Part shown: positions 40,764-49,575 of the stretch, in pieces | How the letters are laid out: every line of letters starts with the position of its first letter | Numbering within the stretch: position 1 is the stretch's first letter | Assembly: GCA_029309925.1 (NCBI GenBank) | Contig: JARKND010000005.1 | Coordinates: 1,488,001-1,552,000 of the forward strand | Length of the DNA: 64,000 nt | Reading direction: 5' to 3' | DNA from: Fulvivirgaceae bacterium JP3-4 | GTDB taxonomy: Bacteria; Bacteroidota; Bacteroidia; Cytophagales; Cyclobacteriaceae | Notes under the pieces: generated by a model | Database searches by the model: none | Told to the model about the DNA's origin: nothing | What the model saw: only the letters and a program-made list of their open reading frames with translations | Program-made: the position numbers and the translations under genes

Positions 40764-40975
40764 GCGACCCCTTCAGGGCGAACATCCGATTCAACATTTC
40801 GCTATAAACATTTGGCATCTTCAAGGTCAGAAAGGCATTTCTTGGAATTTAAAGATCGACCATGTGGGTGCCCATTACGTACACGGTCAAACGCTTTGCG
40901 GCCACCGGATCCCGAAGGGATCAAATGTTTATAGTAAATACCACCATATCAACGAGCGACCCCGAAGGGGTCGAT
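40764..40975. repeat. Hairpin-bounded interspersed repeat, copy 3
   Basis: Left arm GCGACCCCTTCAGGGCG, then CTATAAACATTTGGCATCTT, the middle GTCAAACGCTTTGCGGCCAC, the right hairpin GATCCCGAAGGGATCAAATG plus TTTATAG, and a closing hairpin GCGACCCCGAAGGGGTCG. This copy is closest to copy 2. The stretches between copies hold nothing I can name. Confidence 0.7.
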
Positions 40976-41014
40976 ACTGAATTCCGGACGCGGTCGTTAT
41001 GATGCACACGCAGA

Positions 41015-41404
41015 TCAAACGGTGATCTCAATTCGGTTTTGTTCAGGATCAAGAACAACGCTTTCATAATATCCATCGCCAGTCGTTCGTGGTTCACCGA
41101 TAATGCTGTAGCCATCCGCGCGAAGCGTTTCGGTCAGTGCATCTACCCGCTCTTTGGTGCCAACACTTATTGCAAAATGGGCAAGCCCATACAACTCCTC
41201 ATTTACGGTTGTGCCTCGATCGATGATGTCAGGCTTCTGCATTATCTCCAGGCGCGAGCCGCCATCAAACGAAAGAAAATACGATTCGAACTTCTTCTTC
41301 GGATTCAAATATTTTTCACCAGCTGTGCAATTGAAGTACTTGCAATAGAAAGACTTCAATCGTTCAATGTCCTTTGCCCAGATGGCAAGATGTTCGATGC
41401 GCAT
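41015..41404 (-). CDS. VOC-family (glyoxalase/fosfomycin-resistance fold) protein
   Basis: 129 residues with two beta-alpha-beta-beta-beta modules: RIEHLAIWAKDIERLKSFYCKYF and LAHFAISVGTKERVDALTETL. Metal ligands expected at H4 and E54 (LEIM) and in the second module at H76 and the last glutamate (NRIEITV). GYYESVVLDPEQNRIEI is the typical VOC ending. Likely a metal-dependent lyase, isomerase or dioxygenase acting on a small electrophile. It is the last gene of the tight one-strand series, 2 bp after the PNPOx gene. Confidence 0.85.
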   Translation of the reverse strand: MRIEHLAIWAKDIERLKSFYCKYFNCTAGEKYLNPKKKFESYFLSFDGGSRLEIMQKPDIIDRGTTVNEELYGLAHFAISVGTKERVDALTETLRADGYSIIGEPRTTGDGYYESVVLDPEQNRIEITV

Positions 41405-41406
41405 AG

Positions 41407-42048
41407 CTACCGGAGATATTCGGGAATTGCGATTCCTTGTTTCAGCACCGGATCCGGAATGGGGTCGAGCCGCGTTGTTTTAAGCGGTACAACTCCCGCC
41501 CAGATGTTCAGATCATAATCTTCATCATCGTCCTTCGGTCCGCCCGTCCGGACTTTTGCTGAGACCTCTTCAATCTTAAATGACAACACCATTGTCGCTT
41601 TCCACTCACCCGAATTCGGCTGACGCACATCATCCCAACGGCCTGGCTGCATCTTATTCGTAAATACTTCTAGCACGTTGTATAATTCGGCATCATCTGT
41701 CACACGCTCCGGGTTGCTGAAGAGCACTACCGAACGGTAATTCACTGAATGATGAAATGCTGACCGCGCGAGCACAAGCCCGTCAATCAGCGTGACCGAA
41801 ATGCAGACCGGAATTTTCTTCTCCGCGAGCTGCCGCATGTAAAAGCTTCCTACAGATCCATGCAGGTAAAGCTTATCTCCGATCCGGCAAAAGCCGGTTG
41901 GAATCTGGAAAGGCTGCCCATCGTTGACATACGCTACTGTGCAAACGAGCGCTTCATCAAGAATCGCATAGATGACATCCTTGTCATAAACGCCACGCTT
42001 GGGAAGTCTGGTGATTTCAGTCTTTTCGGTTTTTGCAAATTCAGCCAT
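41407..42048 (-). CDS. Pyridoxamine 5'-phosphate oxidase-family (NimA-like) flavoprotein
   Basis: 213 residues. The N-terminal part KRGVYDKDVIYAILDEALVCTVAYVNDGQPFQIPTGFCRIGDKLYLHGS and the SVNYRSVVLF block match the NimA-like branch of the PNPOx split-barrel family. Such proteins bind FMN or heme and reduce small molecules such as nitro compounds; true PNP oxidase activity is unlikely. Separated by 10 bp from the quinone reductase gene and by 2 bp from the VOC gene. Confidence 0.83.
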   Translation of the reverse strand: MAEFAKTEKTEITRLPKRGVYDKDVIYAILDEALVCTVAYVNDGQPFQIPTGFCRIGDKLYLHGSVGSFYMRQLAEKKIPVCISVTLIDGLVLARSAFHHSVNYRSVVLFSNPERVTDDAELYNVLEVFTNKMQPGRWDDVRQPNSGEWKATMVLSFKIEEVSAKVRTGGPKDDDEDYDLNIWAGVVPLKTTRLDPIPDPVLKQGIAIPEYLR

Positions 42049-42058
42049 ATAGTGAATT

Positions 42059-43060
42059 TTATTTTGAGATCTCGAGAAGGATTTTTCCGAAGTGATTCCC
42101 TTGCTTCATCCGTTCGAACGCCTCATTCACTTTTGATAGGGGAAATGTCTGATCGAGCACAGGTTTAATGTTTCGGCTTTCAAGGAAATCGAGCATTGAC
42201 AGAAATTCATCACGTGTTCCCATCGTGGTGCCGTGAATCGAAAGTTGTTTCCAGTACAGCAGCCTCGTGGATACATCGGAGATGTTTCCCGCAGTGCGGC
42301 CGAAGTTCACGATCCTTCCTCCGGGCATCGCGAGTTCGATGAACTTTGAAAATTGAGGACCACCGGCACTGTCAATGATGATGTCGAAGCCTCCGGTTTC
42401 TTTTTGCGCTTTCGCAGCCCAGTCGGGATCGTTGTAGTTGTATCCACCCAGCGCCCCCATTTGTTTCGCTTTCGCGATCTTTTCGTCCGAGCCGGAAGTA
42501 ACGTAAACGCGTCCCTGGTATGCCACGGCAAATTGCAGCACCCATAGCCCAGCGCCACCGCCTACACCTGATATCAATACTTTTTCTTTCGCGCGAAGGC
42601 GCGCTTTCGAAAACAACGCGCGGTAAGCTGTCAGTGCTGACAGCGGCACCGCTGCAGATTCAGCAAATGAAAGATGTTCCGGCTTTTCGAAGATGTATTT
42701 TTTCGAGATCACGATATACTCGGCAAATGTTCCATTGTCAGGCAGACCAAGGATCTTAAATGAATCCCCGTGCACGATCGGATTATTTCCCCACTCCAGA
42801 CTAGGGTTGATCACTACTTCAGCGCCCACCAGTAACGGATCCGCATCTTCTCCAACGTCTTCAACTATCCCGCTGCCATCCGAACCCAGGATCATTCCAT
42901 TTGGATATTGCTGTGTTTGCTCCTGCATCAGCCAAAGGTCGCGGTGATTCAATGCGGCATATTTCAGTTTAATTAAGACCTGGTCCTTGACAGGCTTTGG
43001 TTTTTTTATGTCTTCAACAAAAAGCGGTTGATCCTTTGATTTAAATAGCGCAGCTTTCAT
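42059..43060 (-). CDS. Zinc-free MDR / NADPH:quinone reductase-like dehydrogenase
   Basis: 333 residues. The GroES-like N-terminal domain contains LKYAALNHRDLWLMQ and GSDGSGIVEDVG; the Rossmann domain has VLISGVGGGAGLWVLQFAVAYQGRVYVTSGSDEKIAKAKQMGA. The structural-zinc cysteines are missing. It reduces quinones, enones or related electrophiles with NAD(P)H. Member of the 41-50.5 kb gene series, 10 bp before the PNPOx gene. Confidence 0.88.
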   Translation of the reverse strand: MKAALFKSKDQPLFVEDIKKPKPVKDQVLIKLKYAALNHRDLWLMQEQTQQYPNGMILGSDGSGIVEDVGEDADPLLVGAEVVINPSLEWGNNPIVHGDSFKILGLPDNGTFAEYIVISKKYIFEKPEHLSFAESAAVPLSALTAYRALFSKARLRAKEKVLISGVGGGAGLWVLQFAVAYQGRVYVTSGSDEKIAKAKQMGALGGYNYNDPDWAAKAQKETGGFDIIIDSAGGPQFSKFIELAMPGGRIVNFGRTAGNISDVSTRLLYWKQLSIHGTTMGTRDEFLSMLDFLESRNIKPVLDQTFPLSKVNEAFERMKQGNHFGKILLEISK

Positions 43061-43128
43061 TTAATACTCTTACTTTTTTTACCGGAACGATTTTGAATCC
43101 ACATGATCCCTCATGGCGATCATATATT

Positions 43129-43539
43129 TTAGCTTTTACGATGACGGACAAAACAATGTTCGAATCGTTCCATATTTACTTTCGGATAATATTCACGTGC
43201 AGCGGGTGCTGCCAGTAAAATCAACATGGTCTGATCCCCCGATGCCTCGTGCGTCAGGTCGATCAGTTTCTTTCCAATCCCTTTATGCTGAAAATTCTTG
43301 TCGACAGCGAGGTCGGATAAATAACAACAAAAGGAAAAGTCTGTGAGCGCCCGCGAGACGCCTACCAGTTCATTGCCTGACCAGGCTGTGACGAGCACGT
43401 TGCCGTGATCAAGCATTTTCTGAATGCGCGCGGAATCATTCACCGGTCTGCGTTCACCGAGAGTGGAACGATTCAACAGGTCAATAAACTGCTGAGCAGT
43501 AATTTTTGCATTACTGCGATAATCGATTTCTGATGTCAT
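43129..43539 (-). CDS. GNAT-family N-acetyltransferase
   Basis: 136 residues. The acetyl-CoA-binding motif is KNFQHKGIGKKLIDLTHE, preceded by the beta4 strand CCYLSDLAVD. Substrate unknown. It begins 9 bp after the ilvE stop and is therefore probably co-transcribed with it. Confidence 0.85.
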   Translation of the reverse strand: MTSEIDYRSNAKITAQQFIDLLNRSTLGERRPVNDSARIQKMLDHGNVLVTAWSGNELVGVSRALTDFSFCCYLSDLAVDKNFQHKGIGKKLIDLTHEASGDQTMLILLAAPAAREYYPKVNMERFEHCFVRHRKS

Positions 43540-43548
43540 GCCCGTTGA

Positions 43549-44625
43549 TTAGATCTTAACGATGAAGTTCCATCCGTATGGATCAGGCTCTAGACCCATT
43601 CTGAGATTATGCAGTTTCTTTTTCACCTGCTGCTGGAAGCTCGTTGGTCCCGCAGTTGGGATCTGCAGATCTTTGCCGTTGATATTGATTACTGCGATCG
43701 GTGCAACGACTGCAGCAGTCCCCGCGCCAAACGCTTCGGTCAATGTGCCTTTTGCGAAACCCTGCTCGATTTCCTCAACTGTTACCCTGCGTTCTTCAAC
43801 TTTGAACGTTGGAATTTCTTTCGCCAGCGTCAGAATTGAATCACGGGTTACACCGTCAAGGATTGCTGTGTTCAACTGAGGCGTAACGAGGTTGCCGTTC
43901 AGCACGAACATCACGTTCATCATTCCGACCTCGTCAATGTATTTATGTTCTTTGCTGTCTGTCCACAGCACCTGGTCGAAACCTTCTTCACGTGCAATCT
44001 GGGTAGGATAGAAGGCGCCTCCATAGTTACCGGCACATTTTGCGAATCCCGTTCCGCCTTCTGCTGTGCGAACGAAGTGACTCTCCACTTTCAAACGGTA
44101 GGGCTTCGCCTGATACGGACCGACCGGACAAGTCATGATGACGAACTTGTACTGGTCAGACACTTTCACACCAAGGCGCGACTCCGATGCAAAAACGAGC
44201 GGGCGAATGTATAAGGAAGAACCTTCGCCATCGGGAACCCATTGCTGATCTGTCTCAATTATTGCCTGCAGCGATGACAACCACATCTCCTCGCTGATGG
44301 TTGGCATGCACATGCGCTCAAGTGATTTGTTGAAGCGGCTCAGATGTTTGTGAGGACGGAAGATATTGATGTCACCGTTCTTCATGCGGAATGCTTTCAT
44401 TCCTTCAAACACTGCCTGGCCATAGTGAAGCGAAAGGATTGCCGGAGTCATTCGCATTTCTCCAAAAGGCATAACAGCAGGAGCGCCCCAGCGTCCCTTG
44501 TCATACTCAGCAACGAGCATATGGTCGGCAATGTGTTTCCCGAATTCGAGATTATTGAAATCAACTTCGTTTATGCGTGAGTGTTTCGTTTTCTCAATGG
44601 CGATGCTGGATGTCAGGGTTGTCAT
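43549..44625 (-). CDS. ilvE: Branched-chain amino acid aminotransferase
   Basis: 358 residues of the eukaryote-like type II BCAT length. Landmarks: LHYGQAVFEGMKAFR, YIRPLVFASE, the PLP lysine in GGTGFAKCAGNYGGAF, WTDSKEHKYIDEVGMMNVMFVLN, and GVTRDSILTLAKE. It transaminates leucine, isoleucine and valine with 2-oxoglutarate in the cytosol. It sits in the middle of the detoxification-like gene series, 79 bp behind the PLP decarboxylase gene, so it may have its own promoter in that gap. Confidence 0.93.
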   Translation of the reverse strand: MTTLTSSIAIEKTKHSRINEVDFNNLEFGKHIADHMLVAEYDKGRWGAPAVMPFGEMRMTPAILSLHYGQAVFEGMKAFRMKNGDINIFRPHKHLSRFNKSLERMCMPTISEEMWLSSLQAIIETDQQWVPDGEGSSLYIRPLVFASESRLGVKVSDQYKFVIMTCPVGPYQAKPYRLKVESHFVRTAEGGTGFAKCAGNYGGAFYPTQIAREEGFDQVLWTDSKEHKYIDEVGMMNVMFVLNGNLVTPQLNTAILDGVTRDSILTLAKEIPTFKVEERRVTVEEIEQGFAKGTLTEAFGAGTAAVVAPIAVININGKDLQIPTAGPTSFQQQVKKKLHNLRMGLEPDPYGWNFIVKI

Positions 44626-44704
44626 AATTGTGGTGTTAACGGGTGAATTTCATCATTATCCTTTAATTTTTCTTCATTCCCGGGAATTTTTCACTTTTAT
44701 TTTA

Positions 44705-46126
44705 TCAGCGGCTCTCTGGTGCAAACGACTTCGATTTTTGCCCGAACTTTTCCCAAACTTCCGTTAGGCTCTGGTATGCGATATCCATGTCACTCTTCTC
44801 AGTTTGCCAGTTTGAAATCGCAGCACGGATAGCAGGAATACCTTTATATACGGTAGGCGTGAAAAACACTCGACCATCATCGCGCACAGCGTGAAGAAAC
44901 GACTGGATAGTTTCAAAGCTCGCAGTCTCGCGAAGGGTAAAACATACAACGTTCATTCTCACGGGGGCAAGGAGTTTGAAATGTTTGTGATCACCAAGAC
45001 GACTTCCAAGGTAAGAAGCGGCCTCGCAATTTCGTTCGACTATTTCTGCGTGTCCTTCTTTTCCATAAGCTGTGATGGTGAACCACGATGGCAGCGCGCG
45101 GAATCGCCTTGAGTTTTCCGGAGTGTAGTGAAAGAAGTCAGGACTTTTTTCAGGATCACCGAGGTAAGCTGCGCTGTTTTGAAAAACTTTGAGCTGAAGT
45201 TTCTTGTGACGCGTGAACTGCATTGCAGCATCGTACGGAACATTCAGCCACTTGTGCGCATCAACGGTAATACTGTCCGCATGATTGATGCCCTTCATCA
45301 GATGTTTAAACTTTTCTGACGTTGCGGCAAAACCACCGAACGCAGCATCGACATGCATCCAGAATTTATATTTGCTTTTCAGTTTTCCGATGGCTTCAAG
45401 ATCATCAAAATCTACAGTGTTCACCGTTCCCGCATTGGCAACGACAATCACTGGCTCAGGATGCTGGCGTAAGTAATCCTCTAGACGGGATATGTCAATG
45501 GCTTCGCGGTCCGGCAGCGTCTCGATCTTTGTGACGGCATTTCTTCCAATGCCAAGCATCGAAAGCGATTTGAGAATACTCGAATGTGGTGTAGCGCTGA
45601 CGACCGTAATGGGAACTGCACTGATTCCGTCTGCGCTGATATCAACACCATGCTGCTCCCCAATCCACTGACGCGCGATGGCGAGGCTCACAAAGTTGGA
45701 TATCGTTGCACCGGTGACGAACGAACCGAAATATTCAGTGTCGATGCCGAAGAGCTGTTTCAGGAAATGCAATGTCTGACGCTCGATCTGCGGTGCAATG
45801 GAATCGTTGCTGCCACAAGCGTTCTGATCATAAGTGCTTACGAGCCAGTCACCCGCCACCGATGCAGGTGTCGATCCCCCTGTGACAAACCCGAAGTAGC
45901 GCGGGCCGGCAGAGTTTGTGATCTTATCGGCATAGTGCTTCTGAAAAAACTCCAGCGCGCGGTTTGCACCAATTCCTTTTTCAGGAAGGTCCTGTAGCAC
46001 GATGTCCGGTATGTAACGTCCCGCGGGAATAGAATTCTTCTCATGGATATATTCTTCCGCTATGGAAAGCGCTTTCGAAAGCACTTCGCTGAAGTTATCC
46101 TTGTCGTGTTTAAGCAGCGTATTCAT
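44705..46126 (-). CDS. Group II PLP-dependent amino acid decarboxylase
   Basis: 473 residues of the aromatic-amino-acid/glutamate decarboxylase family: GGSTPASVAGDWLVSTYDQNACGSND, AGTVNTVDFDDLEAIG, HVDAAFGGFA, and the PLP-lysine block ITVDAHKWLNVPYDAA. Substrate not determined; L-DOPA/tryptophan-type or aspartate-type decarboxylation are possible, and some homologues act as aldehyde synthases. Its ATG overlaps the end of the isochorismatase-like gene by 17 bp, so they are coupled. Confidence 0.88.
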   Translation of the reverse strand: MNTLLKHDKDNFSEVLSKALSIAEEYIHEKNSIPAGRYIPDIVLQDLPEKGIGANRALEFFQKHYADKITNSAGPRYFGFVTGGSTPASVAGDWLVSTYDQNACGSNDSIAPQIERQTLHFLKQLFGIDTEYFGSFVTGATISNFVSLAIARQWIGEQHGVDISADGISAVPITVVSATPHSSILKSLSMLGIGRNAVTKIETLPDREAIDISRLEDYLRQHPEPVIVVANAGTVNTVDFDDLEAIGKLKSKYKFWMHVDAAFGGFAATSEKFKHLMKGINHADSITVDAHKWLNVPYDAAMQFTRHKKLQLKVFQNSAAYLGDPEKSPDFFHYTPENSRRFRALPSWFTITAYGKEGHAEIVERNCEAASYLGSRLGDHKHFKLLAPVRMNVVCFTLRETASFETIQSFLHAVRDDGRVFFTPTVYKGIPAIRAAISNWQTEKSDMDIAYQSLTEVWEKFGQKSKSFAPESR

Positions 46127-46685
46127 GGGTGCGAACCTGATCGAGGAGTTGTTGAGTGGTCAATATTGTCGCAAATTCTCCCTCAAGACTTGCTAGGTTG
46201 ATCTCATGAATCAGCTGTGCATCGTATTTGACGCCTGATGCCGAAGTGCGATCGAACGTGGCGGTTGCATCTGAGAGAATGATGGTTTCGAAACCGAGAT
46301 TTGCGGCCATGCGTGCAGTTGTAGAAACGCAGTGATCAGTCTGCAGCCCTGCAAGAACAACCCTGGTTATTCCGCGTGCCTGCAGTCGCTGCTCGAGATC
46401 TGTTCCGATGAAAGCGCTGTTCACCTTTTTTGGAATGACGGGCTCGCTGCCCAACGGCTTTACAATTTCTTTGATCGCATTGCCAGGTTCACCAGGTGCA
46501 AGCCGTGACTTGGGGTTTGTGGAATTGTGCTTGACGTGAAAGACTGGAAAACCCTGCGCTCTCCAGGTGTCGAGTACTCTTCGCGTGTTGCGTTCTGCTT
46601 CAGGATTGTTCCGGTTTCCACCCCAGTAAGCTTCGTCATTGAAGCCGTCCTGGAAATCAATGATGATCAATGCTGTATTTTTCAT
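46110..46685 (-). CDS. Isochorismatase-family cysteine hydrolase
   Basis: 191 residues with the D-K-C triad: D10 (LIIIDFQ), K86 (VIPKKVNSAF) and C119 (TDHCVSTTARMA), plus the cis-peptide region. The LQTDHCVSTTARMA form is common in YcaC/nicotinamidase-like enzymes that hydrolyse small amides. Its ATG overlaps the stop of the DinB gene (ATGA) and its end overlaps the PLP decarboxylase start by 17 bp. Confidence 0.9.
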   Translation of the reverse strand: MKNTALIIIDFQDGFNDEAYWGGNRNNPEAERNTRRVLDTWRAQGFPVFHVKHNSTNPKSRLAPGEPGNAIKEIVKPLGSEPVIPKKVNSAFIGTDLEQRLQARGITRVVLAGLQTDHCVSTTARMAANLGFETIILSDATATFDRTSASGVKYDAQLIHEINLASLEGEFATILTTQQLLDQVRTHEYAA

Positions 46686-47188
46686 TTACCGAGTCCTTTT
46701 AAGATTTCATTTATCCGCACGAGGTGATGGTCATCATGCTCCGCATCGAAATAGGCGAGGTCTACCGGAGTCATCATCACTTTCAGCCGGGGATGAAGTG
46801 ACGCCTTGCCCAGCCCTTCATCATTGAGCTGAGCGTATTTCTTTAAATTTTCTTTCCTGTTGTTTTCAAAAAGAGCAAGCACCTCTCTAAGCGGTTTGGC
46901 ATTGTAATCGCCTTTTGGTTCAAACACGGCTGGCGACATAGGTGAAACGCCTTTCAGCATTTCGTCAATACGTTTGTTGGCGATCTCATCCACCTCCGCC
47001 AGGTGTCCGATGTTCTGCTTGATACTCCACTTGCCATCGAGTCTGTTGGAAAGAATATCTTCGGACATTCCCGCAAGTTTTTTTTCAAGACGCGGCAGTG
47101 TTCCCTGCAGGCGTTCAAGGTAAAATGGAAGCAAGCCGGGCGAAACACCAAATGTGAATTGCCGTTCAAACCATTCGACTTTTTTCAT
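46682..47188 (-). CDS. DinB-family metal-binding four-helix protein
   Basis: 168 residues. The DinB signature is seen in LDGKWSIKQNIGHLAEVDEIAN and in FDAEHDDHHLVRINEIL, which supply the three histidine metal ligands. The family includes thiol transferases (bacillithiol, mycothiol) and stress proteins; here it may conjugate a thiol or isomerise a thiol adduct, which is inference. Position: 36 bp behind OsmC and overlapping the isochorismatase-like gene by 4 bp. Confidence 0.88.
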   Translation of the reverse strand: MKKVEWFERQFTFGVSPGLLPFYLERLQGTLPRLEKKLAGMSEDILSNRLDGKWSIKQNIGHLAEVDEIANKRIDEMLKGVSPMSPAVFEPKGDYNAKPLREVLALFENNRKENLKKYAQLNDEGLGKASLHPRLKVMMTPVDLAYFDAEHDDHHLVRINEILKGLGK

Positions 47189-47224
47189 AAGCGTTTGTTT
47201 AGGAGGGAATAATGATTCGTTTCC

Positions 47225-47713
47225 TCAGCGTGTCACCGTCTGTTGTGCAGCGATGGCTTTAGGCTTATGATGCACCGGAAATTTTACAGATCGCGCAATG
47301 AAGCACATTTTGTTTGCGTCATGATGAAGCTTGTTTGCTTTTTCAATCATCGACTCATGTTCGACTACAACAGTCGGGTTCAGCGTAATTTCCGTGAACT
47401 GCCCGCTCCCGTCTTTATTTTCTTCCATGGTGCCGGAAGCTTCATCTGAATATGCGGTGACCACGACTCCATTCACTGCGCAGAGGTGGAGGTACCAAAG
47501 CATGTGACAGCCGGAGATCGAGGCGACCAGAAGTTCTTCCGGGTTGTGGCGGCTCTTGTCGCCACGAAAGTTTGGATCCGAAGAACATTTGAGGATGTCC
47601 TTGCCTGCTATCGCGATGTCATGATTGCGGTCGTAGGCTTTGTAGTCACTTGTTCCCGTTCCGCGATTACCTACCCATTGGGTTGTTGCGCGGTAGTGGT
47701 GAAGAGGTCCCAT
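47225..47713 (-). CDS. OsmC-family peroxiredoxin-like protein
   Basis: 162 residues. Both redox cysteines of the OsmC/Ohr fold are in context: VASISGCHMLWYLHLC and NKMCFIARSVKF. The N-terminus YRATTQWVGNRGTGTSDYKAYDR is typical for the YhfA/OsmC-like branch. It reduces organic hydroperoxides with thiols. It starts 2 bp after the GNAT gene. Confidence 0.9.
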   Translation of the reverse strand: MGPLHHYRATTQWVGNRGTGTSDYKAYDRNHDIAIAGKDILKCSSDPNFRGDKSRHNPEELLVASISGCHMLWYLHLCAVNGVVVTAYSDEASGTMEENKDGSGQFTEITLNPTVVVEHESMIEKANKLHHDANKMCFIARSVKFPVHHKPKAIAAQQTVTR

Positions 47714-47715
47714 GA

Positions 47716-48273
47716 TTAAAGATGTTTTTTCATTAGCCAGTCGGTCTGGGCATCATCGCCCAGCAGGAATGTGTGCTCGCTGAAGCGTTCAAATCCCCAT
47801 CGTTTATAAAAAGCAATAGCCCTGTCGTTATTTTCCCATACCCCGAGCCACACGCATTCATATTGATTGTCTTTTGCGTATTGCAGGCATTCGCTCATCA
47901 GCAGGTATCCGACTCGTTTCCCGATAAACTTTTTATCTGCATACAGGCGATGAATTTCGAGCGCCTTTCCCGGCCCCACGCCCTCCGGTGCTTCTGCTTC
48001 CCGAACGCGTGCATACCCGATTGCCTCACCATCCTGCTCGGCAAGAAAGTAACATGAATTGGCTTCGAGGATCTCTTCCCCGATACGCTTCTGGGTGAAA
48101 GTCTCACTTATGTATTTGATCATGTTGTCGGGCGTGTTCACTTCATCAAAAGTGTCGCGAAAGGTGCGAATGCCTAAACTCATGATCGCTTCAATATCGT
48201 CAAGTGACGCGATCCGGATCGTTATCGATTCATCCATGGGGGTGGGAAGTATATTTTCCGGAACTGGCTTCAT
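47716..48273 (-). CDS. GNAT-family N-acetyltransferase
   Basis: 185 residues with a standard GNAT core: ITIRIASLDDIEAIMSLGIRTF, IHRLYADKKFIGKRVGYLLMSEC (acetyl-CoA site) and ECVWLGVWENNDRAIAFYKRWGFE. It resembles the spermidine/ribosomal-protein acetyltransferase-like branch. The ATG at 48273 overlaps the tandem GNAT gene stop by 4 bp; ATG at 48237 is an alternative. Confidence 0.85.
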   Translation of the reverse strand: MKPVPENILPTPMDESITIRIASLDDIEAIMSLGIRTFRDTFDEVNTPDNMIKYISETFTQKRIGEEILEANSCYFLAEQDGEAIGYARVREAEAPEGVGPGKALEIHRLYADKKFIGKRVGYLLMSECLQYAKDNQYECVWLGVWENNDRAIAFYKRWGFERFSEHTFLLGDDAQTDWLMKKHL

Positions 48274-49214
48274 TTCAGTATCAGTTCCATTTTAATATTA
48301 CTTCTTTTATACGGACCATCCACGGGAATTTCTTTAAAACCAATCTTTTTGTACAGGGAGATAGCCGGTGCAAGCACGGTGTTTGAATACAGTATGATTT
48401 TATCGGCACCTTTTGCACGGGCCTTTTCTATCGCGGCTTCCGCCAGGGCCTGGCCGATCTTTTTCCCGCGAAAGCGCTCATCGACCGCCATTTTCGTAAA
48501 CTCGTATACTTTCTCGCTGACACGTTTCAGCGCCACTGTGCCGGCAACTTCCTGATCACATTCAGCCATCAGAATGGAGCCACCAGGCTTGATGATGTGT
48601 TCGTCCGGTGACTGCAATACTTCGAAGTCAACGGGCTCCATCCAGAAATACTTTTCTATCCAGTGGCGATTGAGGTTTTCAAACCAGGGCTGATAACGGT
48701 TTGTATAGTCAATGATCCGCACTTCACGAAGATCCTTTTTGAAGAAACGATTGTCGAGTGTCATGGCCGGAAACGATGAAGGCAGCTCGTGTTTTGGAAT
48801 TTCAACGAATCCGTTTCGCAGATAAAATTTTTGCGCAGCCTGAAAGCGGTCAAGTGTCCCGAGGAAAATTTCAAGCGTTCCTTTTTCTTTCAGCCATGCG
48901 AACGCAGTGTTCATCAGCTTTTGGCCTGCGTAGTGCGGAGCTCCGCGAAATGCCGCATCGACAAACATTTTGCGCAAAGCAACCTGCCTGTTTCCGATGT
49001 CGATCAATGCAATAGTGCCCACTACCTTTTCACCAGCTACAGCAACCCAGAAATTTCCGCTTCCCTTCTGGTAGAAAGATTCGATGTTGTTGAGGTCGGG
49101 CTGATCCTGTGCTGTAATCGGTACCTGAAACTCATTGCGCTGGACGTGCAGGATCAGCGCAACAACCTGTGCGTGGAATTTCTTTTCGTACACTTCAACG
49201 TTCACATTCTCCAT
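48270..49214 (-). CDS. Tandem GNAT acetyltransferase (two fused domains)
   Basis: 314 residues with two complete GNAT folds. Domain 1 (about 1-155) has FWVAVAGEKVVGTIALIDIG, RKMFVDAAFRGAPHYAGQKLM and GTLDRFQAAQKFYLRNGFVEI. Domain 2 (about 160-314) has YTNRYQPWFENLNRHWIEKYF, ILMAECDQEVAGTVALKR, KMAVDERFRGKKIGQALAEAAI and SNTVLAPAISLYKKIGFKEI. Domain 1's CoA loop (RGAPHYAGQ) is shifted from the usual Q/RxxGxG/A while domain 2 is canonical, so domain 1 may be less active. Overlaps the cupin gene by 13 bp and the next GNAT by 4 bp. Confidence 0.85.
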   Translation of the reverse strand: MENVNVEVYEKKFHAQVVALILHVQRNEFQVPITAQDQPDLNNIESFYQKGSGNFWVAVAGEKVVGTIALIDIGNRQVALRKMFVDAAFRGAPHYAGQKLMNTAFAWLKEKGTLEIFLGTLDRFQAAQKFYLRNGFVEIPKHELPSSFPAMTLDNRFFKKDLREVRIIDYTNRYQPWFENLNRHWIEKYFWMEPVDFEVLQSPDEHIIKPGGSILMAECDQEVAGTVALKRVSEKVYEFTKMAVDERFRGKKIGQALAEAAIEKARAKGADKIILYSNTVLAPAISLYKKIGFKEIPVDGPYKRSNIKMELILK

Positions 49215-49573
49215 GGATTAAGAACGGGTCTGGGTTCCTGCAGAAATTCGCCATCGAGTATCAGCATGGTCGCTCCCTTCACAGAACTTGACCGGTGAAC
49301 ACTCTGGCCATCAGAAACCTGGTAGCTCATTCCTGACGTAAGCACGTGAATGGTACCGTCAGAAAGCTCAGAAGTGAATTCACCTTCGAGGCAATATGTA
49401 ATGTGCCCCTTAGTACACCAGTGATCGGCTTTGTAGCCAGGTGAAAGTGTAACCTTCCGCAAACGAAGCTGACCGTATTGAAGCGTTTGCCATTTAGCTT
49501 CACCTGTCTCGCCACGATGCGAAGTGGGTTTTACCTGCTGCCAATCGGTTGTCTGATATGGGATCGTAACCAT
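49202..49573 (-). CDS. DHCW-motif cupin protein
   Basis: 123 residues of single cupin fold. The motif DHWCTKGHITYCLEGEF matches the DHCW-motif cupin subfamily. Metal ligands are expected among the histidines of this motif. Substrate unknown. The ATG at 49573 leaves a 2-bp gap to the EamA stop; the ATG at 49600 would overlap it by 25 bp. Belongs to the compact 50.5-41 kb series. Confidence 0.83.
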   Translation of the reverse strand: MVTIPYQTTDWQQVKPTSHRGETGEAKWQTLQYGQLRLRKVTLSPGYKADHWCTKGHITYCLEGEFTSELSDGTIHVLTSGMSYQVSDGQSVHRSSSVKGATMLILDGEFLQEPRPVLNPWRM

Positions 49574-49575
49574 GT

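Noticed and set aside
40177-40975. Possible CRISPR array, because of repeated GACCCCGAAGGGGTC motifs
   Set aside because: Repeats are imperfect, differ in type along each copy, and spacing is irregular and over 60 bp; the copies form 200-bp modules, and no cas genes are present.
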